From contig NZ_BDAY01000025.1 in assembly GCF_001612685.1 (NCBI RefSeq), forward strand, positions 1 to 64,000: a DNA stretch of 64,000 nucleotides. The letters are read 5' to 3'. The notes below the pieces were generated by a model, which was not told where the DNA came from, did not search any database, and worked only from the letters and a program-made list of their open reading frames with translations. Of the stretch, positions 23,838-31,585 are shown piece after piece (the first letter of the stretch is position 1; each line of letters starts with the position of its first letter). This DNA is from Nocardia altamirensis NBRC 108246 (GTDB lineage Bacteria > Actinomycetota > Actinomycetes > Mycobacteriales > Mycobacteriaceae). Made by a program: the position numbers and the translations under genes.

Positions 23838-24416
23838 TCATTCGATGCCGAGGGTGGCGGCGATCAAGCGCCAGAGGCGTTCGGTGGCCTCGTCAGGGGT
23901 GGGGGTCGGGGTGGCACGGAGTTGTTGGGCGATCCCGTGGCGCAGGCCCCCGATGAGGTAGGCGCCCGCACTGTCGGGATCGACATGGCTGGGGAGTTGA
24001 CCACTGCGCTGCCCGCCGCGGATGTTCTCGGCGGCGTTGTCGCTCATGGCGTGGATGTAGGCGGCCTCGAGCTCGGTCAGTTGGGAGTCAGGGGCGGTGC
24101 GGTTGAGCAGGATCGGGGCCAGCGGGTCAGCGAAGTGGTAGGCGACGAAGCGGCCAGTACGTTCGCGTTCCCTGGTCGGCCAATCGGCGTCAGCGGGCAG
24201 ATGGGCGTCGCCGACGGCGTGCGCGAGGCCGTCGTAGAAGGCGTCGTAGATCGCAACCAGCAGACCACTTTTGGAGCCGAAGTGGTGGTAGAGCGCGCCG
24301 GTGCTCAAGCCGGCGCTGCGGGTGAGCGCGCCGAGTTCGATCACGCCGTTGCCGCGGACGAGTTCCGCGCGGGCGGCGTCGAGAAGTTGTTGACGACCAA
24401 TCGGAGCTCGTGCCAT
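23838..24416 (-). CDS. TetR family transcriptional regulator
   Basis: A 192-residue regulator. The HTH spans 'RQQLLDAARAELVRGNG' to 'GLSTGALYHHFGSKSGLLVA', a textbook TetR recognition region with Tyr-His-His-Phe. The C-terminal half is helical. It is divergent from the phytanoyl-CoA-dioxygenase gene, with an operator-like palindrome (24425-24444) only nine bases before its own start, so it probably represses both genes. The inducing ligand is unknown. Confidence 0.9.
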   Translation of the reverse strand: MARAPIGRQQLLDAARAELVRGNGVIELGALTRSAGLSTGALYHHFGSKSGLLVAIYDAFYDGLAHAVGDAHLPADADWPTRERERTGRFVAYHFADPLAPILLNRTAPDSQLTELEAAYIHAMSDNAAENIRGGQRSGQLPSHVDPDSAGAYLIGGLRHGIAQQLRATPTPTPDEATERLWRLIAATLGIE

Positions 24417-24424
24417 AGTCGAAC

Positions 24425-24444
24425 CATAACAGAATTCAGTTATG
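24425..24444. promoter_or_regulatory. TetR operator in the TetR/PhyH divergent promoter
   Basis: CATAAC-AGAATTCA-GTTATG is a dyad with perfect 6-base arms and a GAATTC centre. It lies between the divergent starts at 24416 and 24467, exactly where a repressor would block both promoters. Confidence 0.75.
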
Positions 24445-24466
24445 TTATGAATCGCGAGGTGATCCT

Positions 24467-25321
24467 ATGCAGACAGAAGTGTCCTCACTGGTCGATCTGG
24501 GCGGTGATCTGGCCGGAAAGTATCCAAGGACCACGAGCAGCGGCGCGAGCATCGATCCGGCGATCGTCGAGGCGGATCTTGCGGCCGTGCGGCGGGACGG
24601 CTATGTGATCCTGCCCGATCTACTCTCCCCCGACGAGCTCGCCGACATCCGCACCGCGGTCGAGCCGCTGCTGGATCGGCACGGACGCAACCTCTTCGAA
24701 GGACACACCACCCAGCGGGTGTACAGCGTGCTCAACAAGACCCGAACCTGCGACCGAATCGCGGACCACCCACGGATATTGGCCTTGCTCGATCGGTTGT
24801 TTCTGCCGAACTATCTGCTGTCGATGCTGCAGGTGATCAACATCCTGCCCGGCGAGCAGGCACAGATGCTGCACACCGACGACGGCTTCTACCCGATCCC
24901 GCGACCGCGGGAAGCCCTTGGCGCAGCGACCATCTGGGCGATCGACGACTTCACCGCCGACAACGGCGCCACCGACATCATTCCAGGAAGTCATCAATGG
25001 GCGCACCGGATGCCAACGGACGAAGAACGCGAACCGGTGGTGATGCAGGCCGGTTCCTGCGTGTTCTTCGTCGGCACCCTCTGGCACGGCGGCGGCGCCA
25101 ACCGCTCGACCAACCAGCGGCTGGCCCTCACCGCCCAATACTGCGAACCGTGGCTGCGCCCGCAAGAGGCGTTCACGTTGTCGATGACCCGCGACACCGT
25201 GCGCGCGGTGTCCGAGGACATCCGGCGGATGCTCGGCTACAGCATCCACCCGCCGTTCATCGGACAGGTCGACGGCATGCATCCGAAGCGACTGCTCGAG
25301 CCCGACGCGCCACCGCTGTGA
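24467..25321 (+). CDS. phytanoyl-CoA dioxygenase (PhyH) family Fe(II)/2-oxoglutarate oxygenase
   Basis: A 284-residue PhyH-type oxygenase. The iron site His-x-Asp is in 'QMLHTDDGFYPIP' near residue 147, the distal His in 'LWHGGGANRS' near 206, and an Arg shortly after binds 2-oxoglutarate. 'DNGATDIIPGSHQWAHR' is the typical PhyH loop. The enzyme hydroxylates a small molecule or lipid in the cytosol; the substrate is not readable. GAGGTGAT precedes the ATG. Control by the divergent TetR is likely. Confidence 0.88.
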   Translation: MQTEVSSLVDLGGDLAGKYPRTTSSGASIDPAIVEADLAAVRRDGYVILPDLLSPDELADIRTAVEPLLDRHGRNLFEGHTTQRVYSVLNKTRTCDRIADHPRILALLDRLFLPNYLLSMLQVINILPGEQAQMLHTDDGFYPIPRPREALGAATIWAIDDFTADNGATDIIPGSHQWAHRMPTDEEREPVVMQAGSCVFFVGTLWHGGGANRSTNQRLALTAQYCEPWLRPQEAFTLSMTRDTVRAVSEDIRRMLGYSIHPPFIGQVDGMHPKRLLEPDAPPL

Positions 25322-25361
25322 ACACGTCGAAATCCACTCGGCGTCAACAGCTTCGACGGCG

Positions 25362-26183
25362 CTAGGGCGACTCGGCACGCTCGACCGTGTAGAGGTGGTG
25401 GGTGCCGTGCAGACCCTTCAATTCGACTTCGCGGTCGCCGGTGACCGCGATATCCGGCGCGTCGACGATCGAGTCACGCACGGCTTCGCTGATCAGGATC
25501 TCGCCACCGTTCGCGTGCCCGGCGACCCGGGCCGCCATGGCCACGTTTCGGCCGAACAGGTCGTCACCGCGCCGAACGGACCTGCCCATGTGGATACCGA
25601 TCCGAACGCGAACACTCTCGCGGCCAACGGATTTCGCGCCGTTGCTCAGCGCACCCTGCACATCCAGGCCGCAGCGCACTGCCTCCTCGGGCTCCGCGAA
25701 CGCAATCATGAAGCCGTCGCCCTGACTCTTCACGATGTGCCCGCCGTGCTTCGTCACGCGTGCACGAACCAGCCGATCATGGCGGCCGAGGAGTTTCACC
25801 CACGCCTGGTCGCCGAGCCGCTCGTTGAGCGCGGTGGATCCTTCGATATCCGAGAACATGATCACGACATGACCGTCCGGCGTCAGGCCCGCCAGATCCG
25901 GTCGTTCGACCTGAGCCCAACCGGCCAGATTCTCGATCGACGTGAGTACCGCCCCACGAAACCCCTTCTTACGCAGAAGGTTAGCGGTATCCCACACCGT
26001 CTTCACCGCCTCGCGACCACCATTGACGAGCAGCTGACGAGTGTCGAACCTGCGCTGCAAATCGTCGAACGCACGGCGGAGTTCGTCGAAGGCGCGGCGA
26101 CTGCGCGCGAGCAGCACGATCAAGACGACCAAACCAACGGCCTCCACCGCGGCAACCGCCGCAAGGACGAGCTCGATCATCAT
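25362..26183 (-). CDS. membrane-anchored class III adenylate/guanylate cyclase
   Basis: About 273 residues from ATG 26183 (a second ATG follows). One transmembrane helix at residues 4-25 is followed by a coiled coil with Arg/Asp/Phe repeats, then a single CHD cyclase domain: first metal Asp in 'IMFSDIEGSTALNE', second metal Asp in 'KSQGDGFMIAFAEP', 'VRIGIHMGRSVRRG' and the 'DLFGRNVAMAARVAGHANGG' dimer segment. Class III cyclases act as dimers, and the coiled coil would bring two chains together. The product is probably cAMP. Only a stop-to-stop gap of about 40 bases separates it from the convergent PhyH gene. Confidence 0.88.
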   Translation of the reverse strand: MMIELVLAAVAAVEAVGLVVLIVLLARSRRAFDELRRAFDDLQRRFDTRQLLVNGGREAVKTVWDTANLLRKKGFRGAVLTSIENLAGWAQVERPDLAGLTPDGHVVIMFSDIEGSTALNERLGDQAWVKLLGRHDRLVRARVTKHGGHIVKSQGDGFMIAFAEPEEAVRCGLDVQGALSNGAKSVGRESVRVRIGIHMGRSVRRGDDLFGRNVAMAARVAGHANGGEILISEAVRDSIVDAPDIAVTGDREVELKGLHGTHHLYTVERAESP

Positions 26184-26302
26184 GGATTCCGTCGCGAGTA
26201 GTGGTCGGCGCGTGCGAGTCCGACCATACCTGCCCGACAGGCCATAGCGCCGACCGTCGCACTCCTCGGCCGCTACCTCGATAGCTCCTTGCCACATCAC
26301 TT

Positions 26303-26358
26303 GACTATGTCGATCGACTTAGTCGATACTCACACCACTCTATGTCGATCGGCATAGA
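26303..26358. promoter_or_regulatory. pair of long near-perfect palindromes between cyclase and DUF4383-like genes
   Basis: Site 1 (26303-26324, GACTATGTCGA then TCGACTTAGTC) matches in 10 of 11 base pairs. Site 2 (26339-26358, TCTATGTCGA then TCGGCATAGA) matches in 9 of 10. Both share a CTATGTCGATCG core and their centres are 35 bases apart. They look like paired operators in a divergent promoter; no regulator gene adjoins them. Confidence 0.7.
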
Positions 26359-26427
26359 TCGGCGGGCCGCCCGGACCCACCCCCGACAACCCCGCGGTGT
26401 CGTGGATGGCAGGAGAGGGAAAGACGA

Positions 26428-26973
26428 ATGCTCATTTCAGTGCGCCGCATCCTGGTGGCCTACATTCACGCCCTGACCGATTCGCCGGTCCAGTTCGGGG
26501 TGTTCATCATGGCGGCCTGGTTCACCAGCAACGGCCCTGCAGCTTATCTGACCTGCACATCCATGCTGTTCAACCCGGTCCAGCCGTGTACCACTCAGGT
26601 GCTGGGCTTCATTCCCGTCACCGTCAACCTGCTCCATACGCTGTGCCATCTCAATACCGGAATCATCGGCCTGGTGGCGGTACTGCGCCGGTCCTCGGCG
26701 ATCACCTATGCACTGATCGGTGCGGCCTACTACATCGCATGGGGAATCCTCGGGTTGGTCGGCGGCGCGGATATCCGCTACTACATGGGCGTCGATGCAT
26801 TCGGAAGCTGGGTCCACATCGTCGAGGGAACGGTCCTGGTCCTCCTGTGGGCCGGTGACCGGTTTTCACGTAGGCACGCCGCACACCCGAATACTCAGGG
26901 CGACCCGAGTCCGGTCGTCACACTCTTCCAAGACGGCGCTCCGCCGCCGAGGATGACGACACACGGATCCTGA
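26428..26973 (+). CDS. small membrane protein, DUF4383-like
   Basis: A 181-residue protein with four predicted membrane helices. The pattern 'FIPVTVNLLHTLCHLNTGII' followed by a 'WVHIVEGTVLVLLWAG' helix resembles the DUF4383 family of small actinobacterial membrane proteins with conserved His in helix 2 and helix 4. The function of that family is unknown to me. A GGAGAGGGA site precedes the ATG. The C-terminal tail is Pro-rich and probably cytosolic. Two strong palindromes upstream (26303-26358) suggest tight regulation. Confidence 0.65.
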   Translation: MLISVRRILVAYIHALTDSPVQFGVFIMAAWFTSNGPAAYLTCTSMLFNPVQPCTTQVLGFIPVTVNLLHTLCHLNTGIIGLVAVLRRSSAITYALIGAAYYIAWGILGLVGGADIRYYMGVDAFGSWVHIVEGTVLVLLWAGDRFSRRHAAHPNTQGDPSPVVTLFQDGAPPPRMTTHGS

Positions 26974-27029
26974 GTCGGGTTGTTCATCGCGTGGCTGACG
27001 TTTTAGGCGATCTCCATGTAGCTACCATT

Positions 27030-27043
27030 CAGTTACGAAACTG
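27030..27043. promoter_or_regulatory. short dyad before the alpha/beta hydrolase gene
   Basis: CAGTT-ACGA-AACTG is a perfect 5-base dyad 23 bases upstream of the GTG at 27067, in promoter position. A TetR-like operator is possible, but no regulator is adjacent. Confidence 0.35.
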
Positions 27044-27066
27044 GTGATCGTCGGAAGGGAGATGCC

Positions 27067-28101
27067 GTGCGCGCTGCGTTGCCTGCCTCAGGATCTGGCG
27101 AGACTTCCCGGCGACTGCGCACCAGGATCTACGCGACTGCCGCATTCAACCCGCCGACCGTTGCGTGCGACGTCGTGCCGGTCACCACATCCGACGGTAT
27201 TCGATTGCGGGTGCATGCTTATGGGCCCGCCGACGGCGACGTGCTGGTGCTCATTCACGGCTGGTCGTGCTGTATCGAGTACTGGAATCCGCAGATCAAC
27301 GCCTCTGCAGGCACCTACCGCGTGATCGCCTACGACCTGCGTGGACACGGCGAGAGCGAACTCGGTGACGCTGCGCTGACCGTCGACCTGCTGGTCGACG
27401 ATCTGGTCGCTGTGCTGGCCGCGACGCTGCGGCCGGGCAGGCGAGCGGTACTGGTCGGGCACAGTCTGGGCGGAATGCTGGTGCAAGCCTGGGCCGGGAG
27501 TTATCCGGAGCAGGTTCCCCGGTGCGCGTCCGCGGTGCTGTTGGCCAACACGGCCGCCGGTGATCTTGTCACCGAGACGACCGTGCTTCCGCCGTTCAAC
27601 CGCGGCTGGCTGAAGCTGCCGCGCTGGCTCGCCCGAGCGGTGTCCGGCTCGTCGGCGCCGATCAGACGGAACGCAGTCACGAAATGGCTGTTCCGCCATC
27701 GCATCCTGAGTCCGGCTGCCAGCGCGGATGCCGTCGACTTCGTGATGGCCATCACGAAGTCTTGCCCTGGTGCGGCGCGGTCGAAGACGGGCCTGCTGCT
27801 GACCGACCTCGAATTGGGCCGCTCCGCTGTCGATCTGACGGTGCCGACGACGCTGACAGCCGGAGCCTACGACCACTTGATTCCCGTCACTCAGGCCGAG
27901 CGGCTCGCCGAAATGCTGAGGGAGGCAGGGACCTTCCAGAAGTTGGTAGTCCTTCCGACCGGACACACGGGCACCCTCGAGGCCCACGAGGAGTTCAACA
28001 CGGCACTCGCCGAGGTCCTTGCGACCAACGCCGTCCGCGGGACCAGCGCCGCTCAGGCCAAGCCCGCCGCCCTACGAGATACACCAGACTCCAACCCGTA
28101 G
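27067..28101 (+). CDS. alpha/beta hydrolase
   Basis: 344 residues from GTG 27067 with GGAAGGGAG upstream. Oxyanion motif 'LIHGWSCC' near residue 65, strand-6 'YDLRGHGESE', nucleophile elbow 'VGHSLGGML' with Ser, and a late His in 'PTGHTGTLEAHEEF' complete a Ser-Asp-His triad. A basic N-terminal stretch without a clear hydrophobic core argues against classical secretion. Substrate unknown; esterase or lipase activity is plausible. The Ala-rich C-terminal 25 residues look disordered. Confidence 0.85.
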   Translation: MRAALPASGSGETSRRLRTRIYATAAFNPPTVACDVVPVTTSDGIRLRVHAYGPADGDVLVLIHGWSCCIEYWNPQINASAGTYRVIAYDLRGHGESELGDAALTVDLLVDDLVAVLAATLRPGRRAVLVGHSLGGMLVQAWAGSYPEQVPRCASAVLLANTAAGDLVTETTVLPPFNRGWLKLPRWLARAVSGSSAPIRRNAVTKWLFRHRILSPAASADAVDFVMAITKSCPGAARSKTGLLLTDLELGRSAVDLTVPTTLTAGAYDHLIPVTQAERLAEMLREAGTFQKLVVLPTGHTGTLEAHEEFNTALAEVLATNAVRGTSAAQAKPAALRDTPDSNP

Positions 28102-28166
28102 TTCCGCCACCAGCCCGCCGAATGTCATGCGCACGCAGCGAGTCTGGTCGGTCGGCAGTCATCCTG

Positions 28167-29120
28167 TCAGGCCGTTGATCGGTGCGGGAATTCTTCGAGC
28201 TGGCGGAGTTCGGCGTCTAGGGACTGCCGGGCTTCGGCGGTGAAATGGTGCACTCCCATGGCGAAGACTGCTCGGGACTGGGCTTCGGTGAAGCCGAACT
28301 GGGCGGTCAGGCTGGTGATGGCGTCGCGGCTGGAGGCTGCGGCGGCGACGAGTTCGACCAGCTCGCTGCGGCGTCCGATGGCGTCGATCATGGCCGTCAG
28401 CACCGAGATTCGTCCCTCGATGCGGTCCCGTAGTTGCTTTTCCTCACGGTGCAGTTCCTTGCGGGCGTCGACGGTGAGGCTCCCTATGCCCATGCCGAGG
28501 ACCGCTCGCGCCTGCACGTCGGTGAAGCCGAACTCGGCAACCAGGCTCGCGATGACCTCGTCGACGGAGGATGCGGCAGCGACCAGCTCGACCAGAGCAC
28601 CGCGCCGATCGATGGCGGTGATCATGGCGGTCAGCGTCGAAATCCGTTCCGCCGCCTGCTCACTCCCCGAGGTCTGCTCGCCCGCGACGCCGGACAACTG
28701 CCGCAGTACCTCGACACGAACCCGGTTCAGGTCGGCGCCGAGCTTCACCAGCACCTGTGCCGCGACACCCTCACCCTCACGGAGGAGACCGAGCAGAACA
28801 TGCTCGGTGCCGATGTAGTTGTGGCCCAGGTGCAATGCCTCGCGCAGGCTCAACTCCAACACCTTCTTGGCGCGCGGAGTGAACGGAATGTGACCGGCAG
28901 GCTCCTGCCCGCCCGTGCCGATGATCGCCTCGATCTGGCTGCGCACCTGGTCGAGACGCACCCCCAACGCCGCCAGCGATATCGCCGCTACACCCTCGCC
29001 CTCATGGATCAGACCGAGCAGGATGTGCTCGGTGCCGATGTAGCCGTGGTTGAGCGTCCTGGCCTCTTCTTGGGCCAGGACCACGGCACGACGGGCACGG
29101 TCGGTGAACCTCTCGAACAT
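28167..29120 (-). CDS. double Clp-N domain protein with two GyrA-like C-terminal repeats
   Basis: 317 residues from ATG 29120. Residues 1-145 match the two Clp-N repeats of ClpC ('FERFTDRARRAVVLAQEEAR', 'GYIGTEHILLGLIHEGEG', then 'NYIGTEHVLLGLLREGEG'), which bind adaptors and substrates. There is no AAA+ ATPase. Instead two repeats of about 70 residues follow, each with 'ISxLTAMIxAI', 'EFGFTxxQARAV' and a Met-Gly turn. These resemble the GyrA/ParC coiled-coil and dimerisation segment ('QAQAILDM' type). The protein may compete with or regulate ClpC; that is a guess. Confidence 0.8.
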   Translation of the reverse strand: MFERFTDRARRAVVLAQEEARTLNHGYIGTEHILLGLIHEGEGVAAISLAALGVRLDQVRSQIEAIIGTGGQEPAGHIPFTPRAKKVLELSLREALHLGHNYIGTEHVLLGLLREGEGVAAQVLVKLGADLNRVRVEVLRQLSGVAGEQTSGSEQAAERISTLTAMITAIDRRGALVELVAAASSVDEVIASLVAEFGFTDVQARAVLGMGIGSLTVDARKELHREEKQLRDRIEGRISVLTAMIDAIGRRSELVELVAAAASSRDAITSLTAQFGFTEAQSRAVFAMGVHHFTAEARQSLDAELRQLEEFPHRSTA

Positions 29121-29168
29121 TGCTCTCCCCTCCAGTGTGCGTAGGCCTCCCACCTCGCGGCCGAAGCC

Positions 29169-30425
29169 CTACTCAACGATGCCATACCCGGCGGACAGCT
29201 TCGACGAAATGCGATCGACAATCCTGGCAGGCGCCAACACCTGGCTCCCTGGCAATTTTTCGCCGTCCAGTTCGTTGCGTCCATGGGCCGCCAGGATTTT
29301 GGCGCGTTTACGGGGCTGGATGTTGGCTTTGGTGATGTCGCCGCCGTAGTGCGCGAGCACCCGCGGGTCCATCACGTGCCGCCACAGCGGCGGAATCATC
29401 GCGCACATGACCATCGTGATGTATCCGGCCGGAAGCCGTGGCGCCTCATCGGAGCAGCGCAGAGTCTGGTACCGACGTCCGGTGTTGATGTGATGGTCGC
29501 TGTGCCGCTGCACATTGAAGATGAAGACATTGGTGACCAGCCAGTCGCAGTCCCAGCTGTCCTGGGGCGAGAAGCGGGCCCATTTGCCGTTGGGCTTCCG
29601 CTCACGGAGCAGTCCGTAGTGCTCGATGTAGCCGATCGTCTTGAGCAGCGCCATGCCGAGCACCGCCTGCAATAGCAGGTACGGCAAAATGCCCCAGCCG
29701 AATACGGCGAGCAGTCCACCGAACAGCAGCACGGTCATCGCCCACGACTGCACGATCTGGTTGTGCATACTCCACCAGCCCAGACCTTTTCGGCGTAGCC
29801 GCGCCCCCTCCAGTTTGATCGCAGAGCGGAAGCCGGTGACCAGATAGCGCGGCAGGAACTCCCAGAGCGATTCGCCGTACCGCGCGCTCGAGTGATCGCG
29901 GGGCGTGGCTACCCAGACGTGATGTCCGCGATTGTGCTCGACGGTGAAGTGGCCGTAACCCGACTGTGCCAGTGCGATTTTCGACAGCCACCGCTCCAGC
30001 TTCTCGACCCGATGGCCCAACTCGTGGGCGGCGTTGATACCGATGAACGTCACAAAGCCCACCGTCACCGCCAGACCCAGTTTGTCGACCACCGTCAACT
30101 CGTGCCCGGACCACATCGCGCAGGCGACGAGCAGGCCGATCAGCTGAACCGGCAGGAACAGGAACGTGCACCACCGGTAGTACCGGTCGTTCGACAGCTC
30201 CTCGTATTCCTCGTCCCGCAGATTGTTGCCGTCCTCCCCCACCAGCCAATCCAGTACCGGGATAACGACGAACACGATGATCGGTCCGCTCCACCAGAAC
30301 ACCGGTGAGCCCGTTCGCAGCACCACCTGGGAGGGGAGCAACGCGGTCCCAGGCGCGACGAAACCTAAAAGCCACAGGTGACGCTTGAGATCAGGTGATC
30401 CCACACGTTTGCCCAGCATGCGCAT
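29169..30425 (-). CDS. alkB: alkane 1-monooxygenase AlkB
   Basis: 418 residues with about six membrane helices and the His clusters of the di-iron alkane hydroxylases: 'HELGHR', 'EHNRGHH', 'GYIEHYGLLRE' and 'QRHSDHH'. It would hydroxylate the terminal carbon of alkanes or fatty acids in the cytoplasmic membrane. AlkB needs rubredoxin and rubredoxin reductase; neither is fused to its C-terminus nor encoded next to it, so electrons come from another locus. ATG at 30425; the 252-base upstream region is relatively AT-rich and should hold divergent promoters with the next gene. Confidence 0.93.
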   Translation of the reverse strand: MRMLGKRVGSPDLKRHLWLLGFVAPGTALLPSQVVLRTGSPVFWWSGPIIVFVVIPVLDWLVGEDGNNLRDEEYEELSNDRYYRWCTFLFLPVQLIGLLVACAMWSGHELTVVDKLGLAVTVGFVTFIGINAAHELGHRVEKLERWLSKIALAQSGYGHFTVEHNRGHHVWVATPRDHSSARYGESLWEFLPRYLVTGFRSAIKLEGARLRRKGLGWWSMHNQIVQSWAMTVLLFGGLLAVFGWGILPYLLLQAVLGMALLKTIGYIEHYGLLRERKPNGKWARFSPQDSWDCDWLVTNVFIFNVQRHSDHHINTGRRYQTLRCSDEAPRLPAGYITMVMCAMIPPLWRHVMDPRVLAHYGGDITKANIQPRKRAKILAAHGRNELDGEKLPGSQVLAPARIVDRISSKLSAGYGIVE

Positions 30426-30677
30426 GTTTGCCCTCAGATGCCTCTCGAAGCTTCGATTTGAATGCGCGAAGCATAGGGTGAGACTGTCCGTAATGCTCGC
30501 CAGGACGGTTTAGTCGGCCTTAATACCTGGTAAAATCAATTGCACTGATCGCATTTCATAAACCCGAGCTTAACTCGAAATAAGCGCCGCTACCCGAGCG
30601 CTCGAAAAATTGTAACTCTGCACTGCACAACCCTTTCCGACCTGGTACGGTCCGTTCGCCAAGGAAAAGGAGATTCG

Positions 30678-31577
30678 GTGTTCGGTTACCGGCCAGTGAA
30701 TTCGTGGGGTCGTCGGCGTCTATCGCGGCGTAATCGTGGGATCGGACATATTCTGGCGGCAGTGGCGCTTGCCGGAGTAACAATGACCACAGCCGTTCCG
30801 GCTGCGGTCGCCGCACCGCATCAGTGCGACACCAATGCCTGGGAGTCGATCAGCTCGACCATCCCCGAAGCCAGGCTGACCGATTCGATGCGGCAGAAGA
30901 TTCGCAAGGGCCCGGATGTCCCGTCGCCGTGGGATCTGACCTCGGCGGACGGCTTCCTGCTCTGGGTGATGCCACCGAGGCTCGGCGGCCCTTCGCTCCT
31001 TCCGAAGGAGCTCTCCGGATCCGTGCTGCCATTCGCGAATTACGGCTTCGCAACCCGGTACACCAACACTCCGGTCGGTCAGTACAACGAGATCACCGGC
31101 ATGCTCACGTATGCAAGGGCGCAGAACCCCGGGATGTACGCGCACTCGCCATTCATGGTGGTGGACAGTCCGGAGACCGCCAAGAATGGACGGAACAACT
31201 GGGGATACCCGAAGTCGCTGGCCGACTTCACTGGAACGCCCCGCATCGGCGAAACGCTCACCGCGAGCGGCCCCGGCTGGAAGGTGTCGGTGTCGTCCCA
31301 GCCGCTGCTCTTCGACGTGCCGATCACCCTGCCTAACTTCCTCGGCTACATCCAGACGCCGGACCAGCTGTCGTTCGAACAGCCCTCACCTGCCTGCGGC
31401 ACGAAGAAGATGCACAGTCTCCGTCTCGGCGGATTGTCGGCCAAGATGAAGCCTGCGCTGGTCACGGTGAAATCCGAAGGCAGCGAAGAACTTCGCGCGA
31501 TGATGCCGAACGGCATTTACCCCGGGCAGTACGCCACCTTCGACAATCTCGGCTTCGACATGCCGGGTATGAACTAG
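30678..31577 (+). CDS. exported acetoacetate-decarboxylase-like protein
   Basis: 299 residues from a GTG with AAAAGGAGA upstream. A Sec signal peptide with positive N-region and core 'ILAAVALAGVTMTTAVPAAV' ends near 'AVAAPHQ'. The mature part resembles the ADC fold; 'RNNWGYPKSLADF' matches the conserved Trp-Gly-Phe-Pro-Lys segment around the catalytic lysines of acetoacetate decarboxylase. ADC proteins are normally cytosolic, so export is unusual and a binding or lipid-modifying role is possible. The Tat-exported oxidase gene starts eight bases after its stop. Confidence 0.7.
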   Translation: MFGYRPVNSWGRRRLSRRNRGIGHILAAVALAGVTMTTAVPAAVAAPHQCDTNAWESISSTIPEARLTDSMRQKIRKGPDVPSPWDLTSADGFLLWVMPPRLGGPSLLPKELSGSVLPFANYGFATRYTNTPVGQYNEITGMLTYARAQNPGMYAHSPFMVVDSPETAKNGRNNWGYPKSLADFTGTPRIGETLTASGPGWKVSVSSQPLLFDVPITLPNFLGYIQTPDQLSFEQPSPACGTKKMHSLRLGGLSAKMKPALVTVKSEGSEELRAMMPNGIYPGQYATFDNLGFDMPGMN

Positions 31578-31585
31578 ATCGTCCG

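Noticed and set aside
28102..28166. Missing gene between the alpha/beta hydrolase and the Clp-N gene
   Set aside because: Only 65 bases between convergent stops; no gene or clear hairpin is present.
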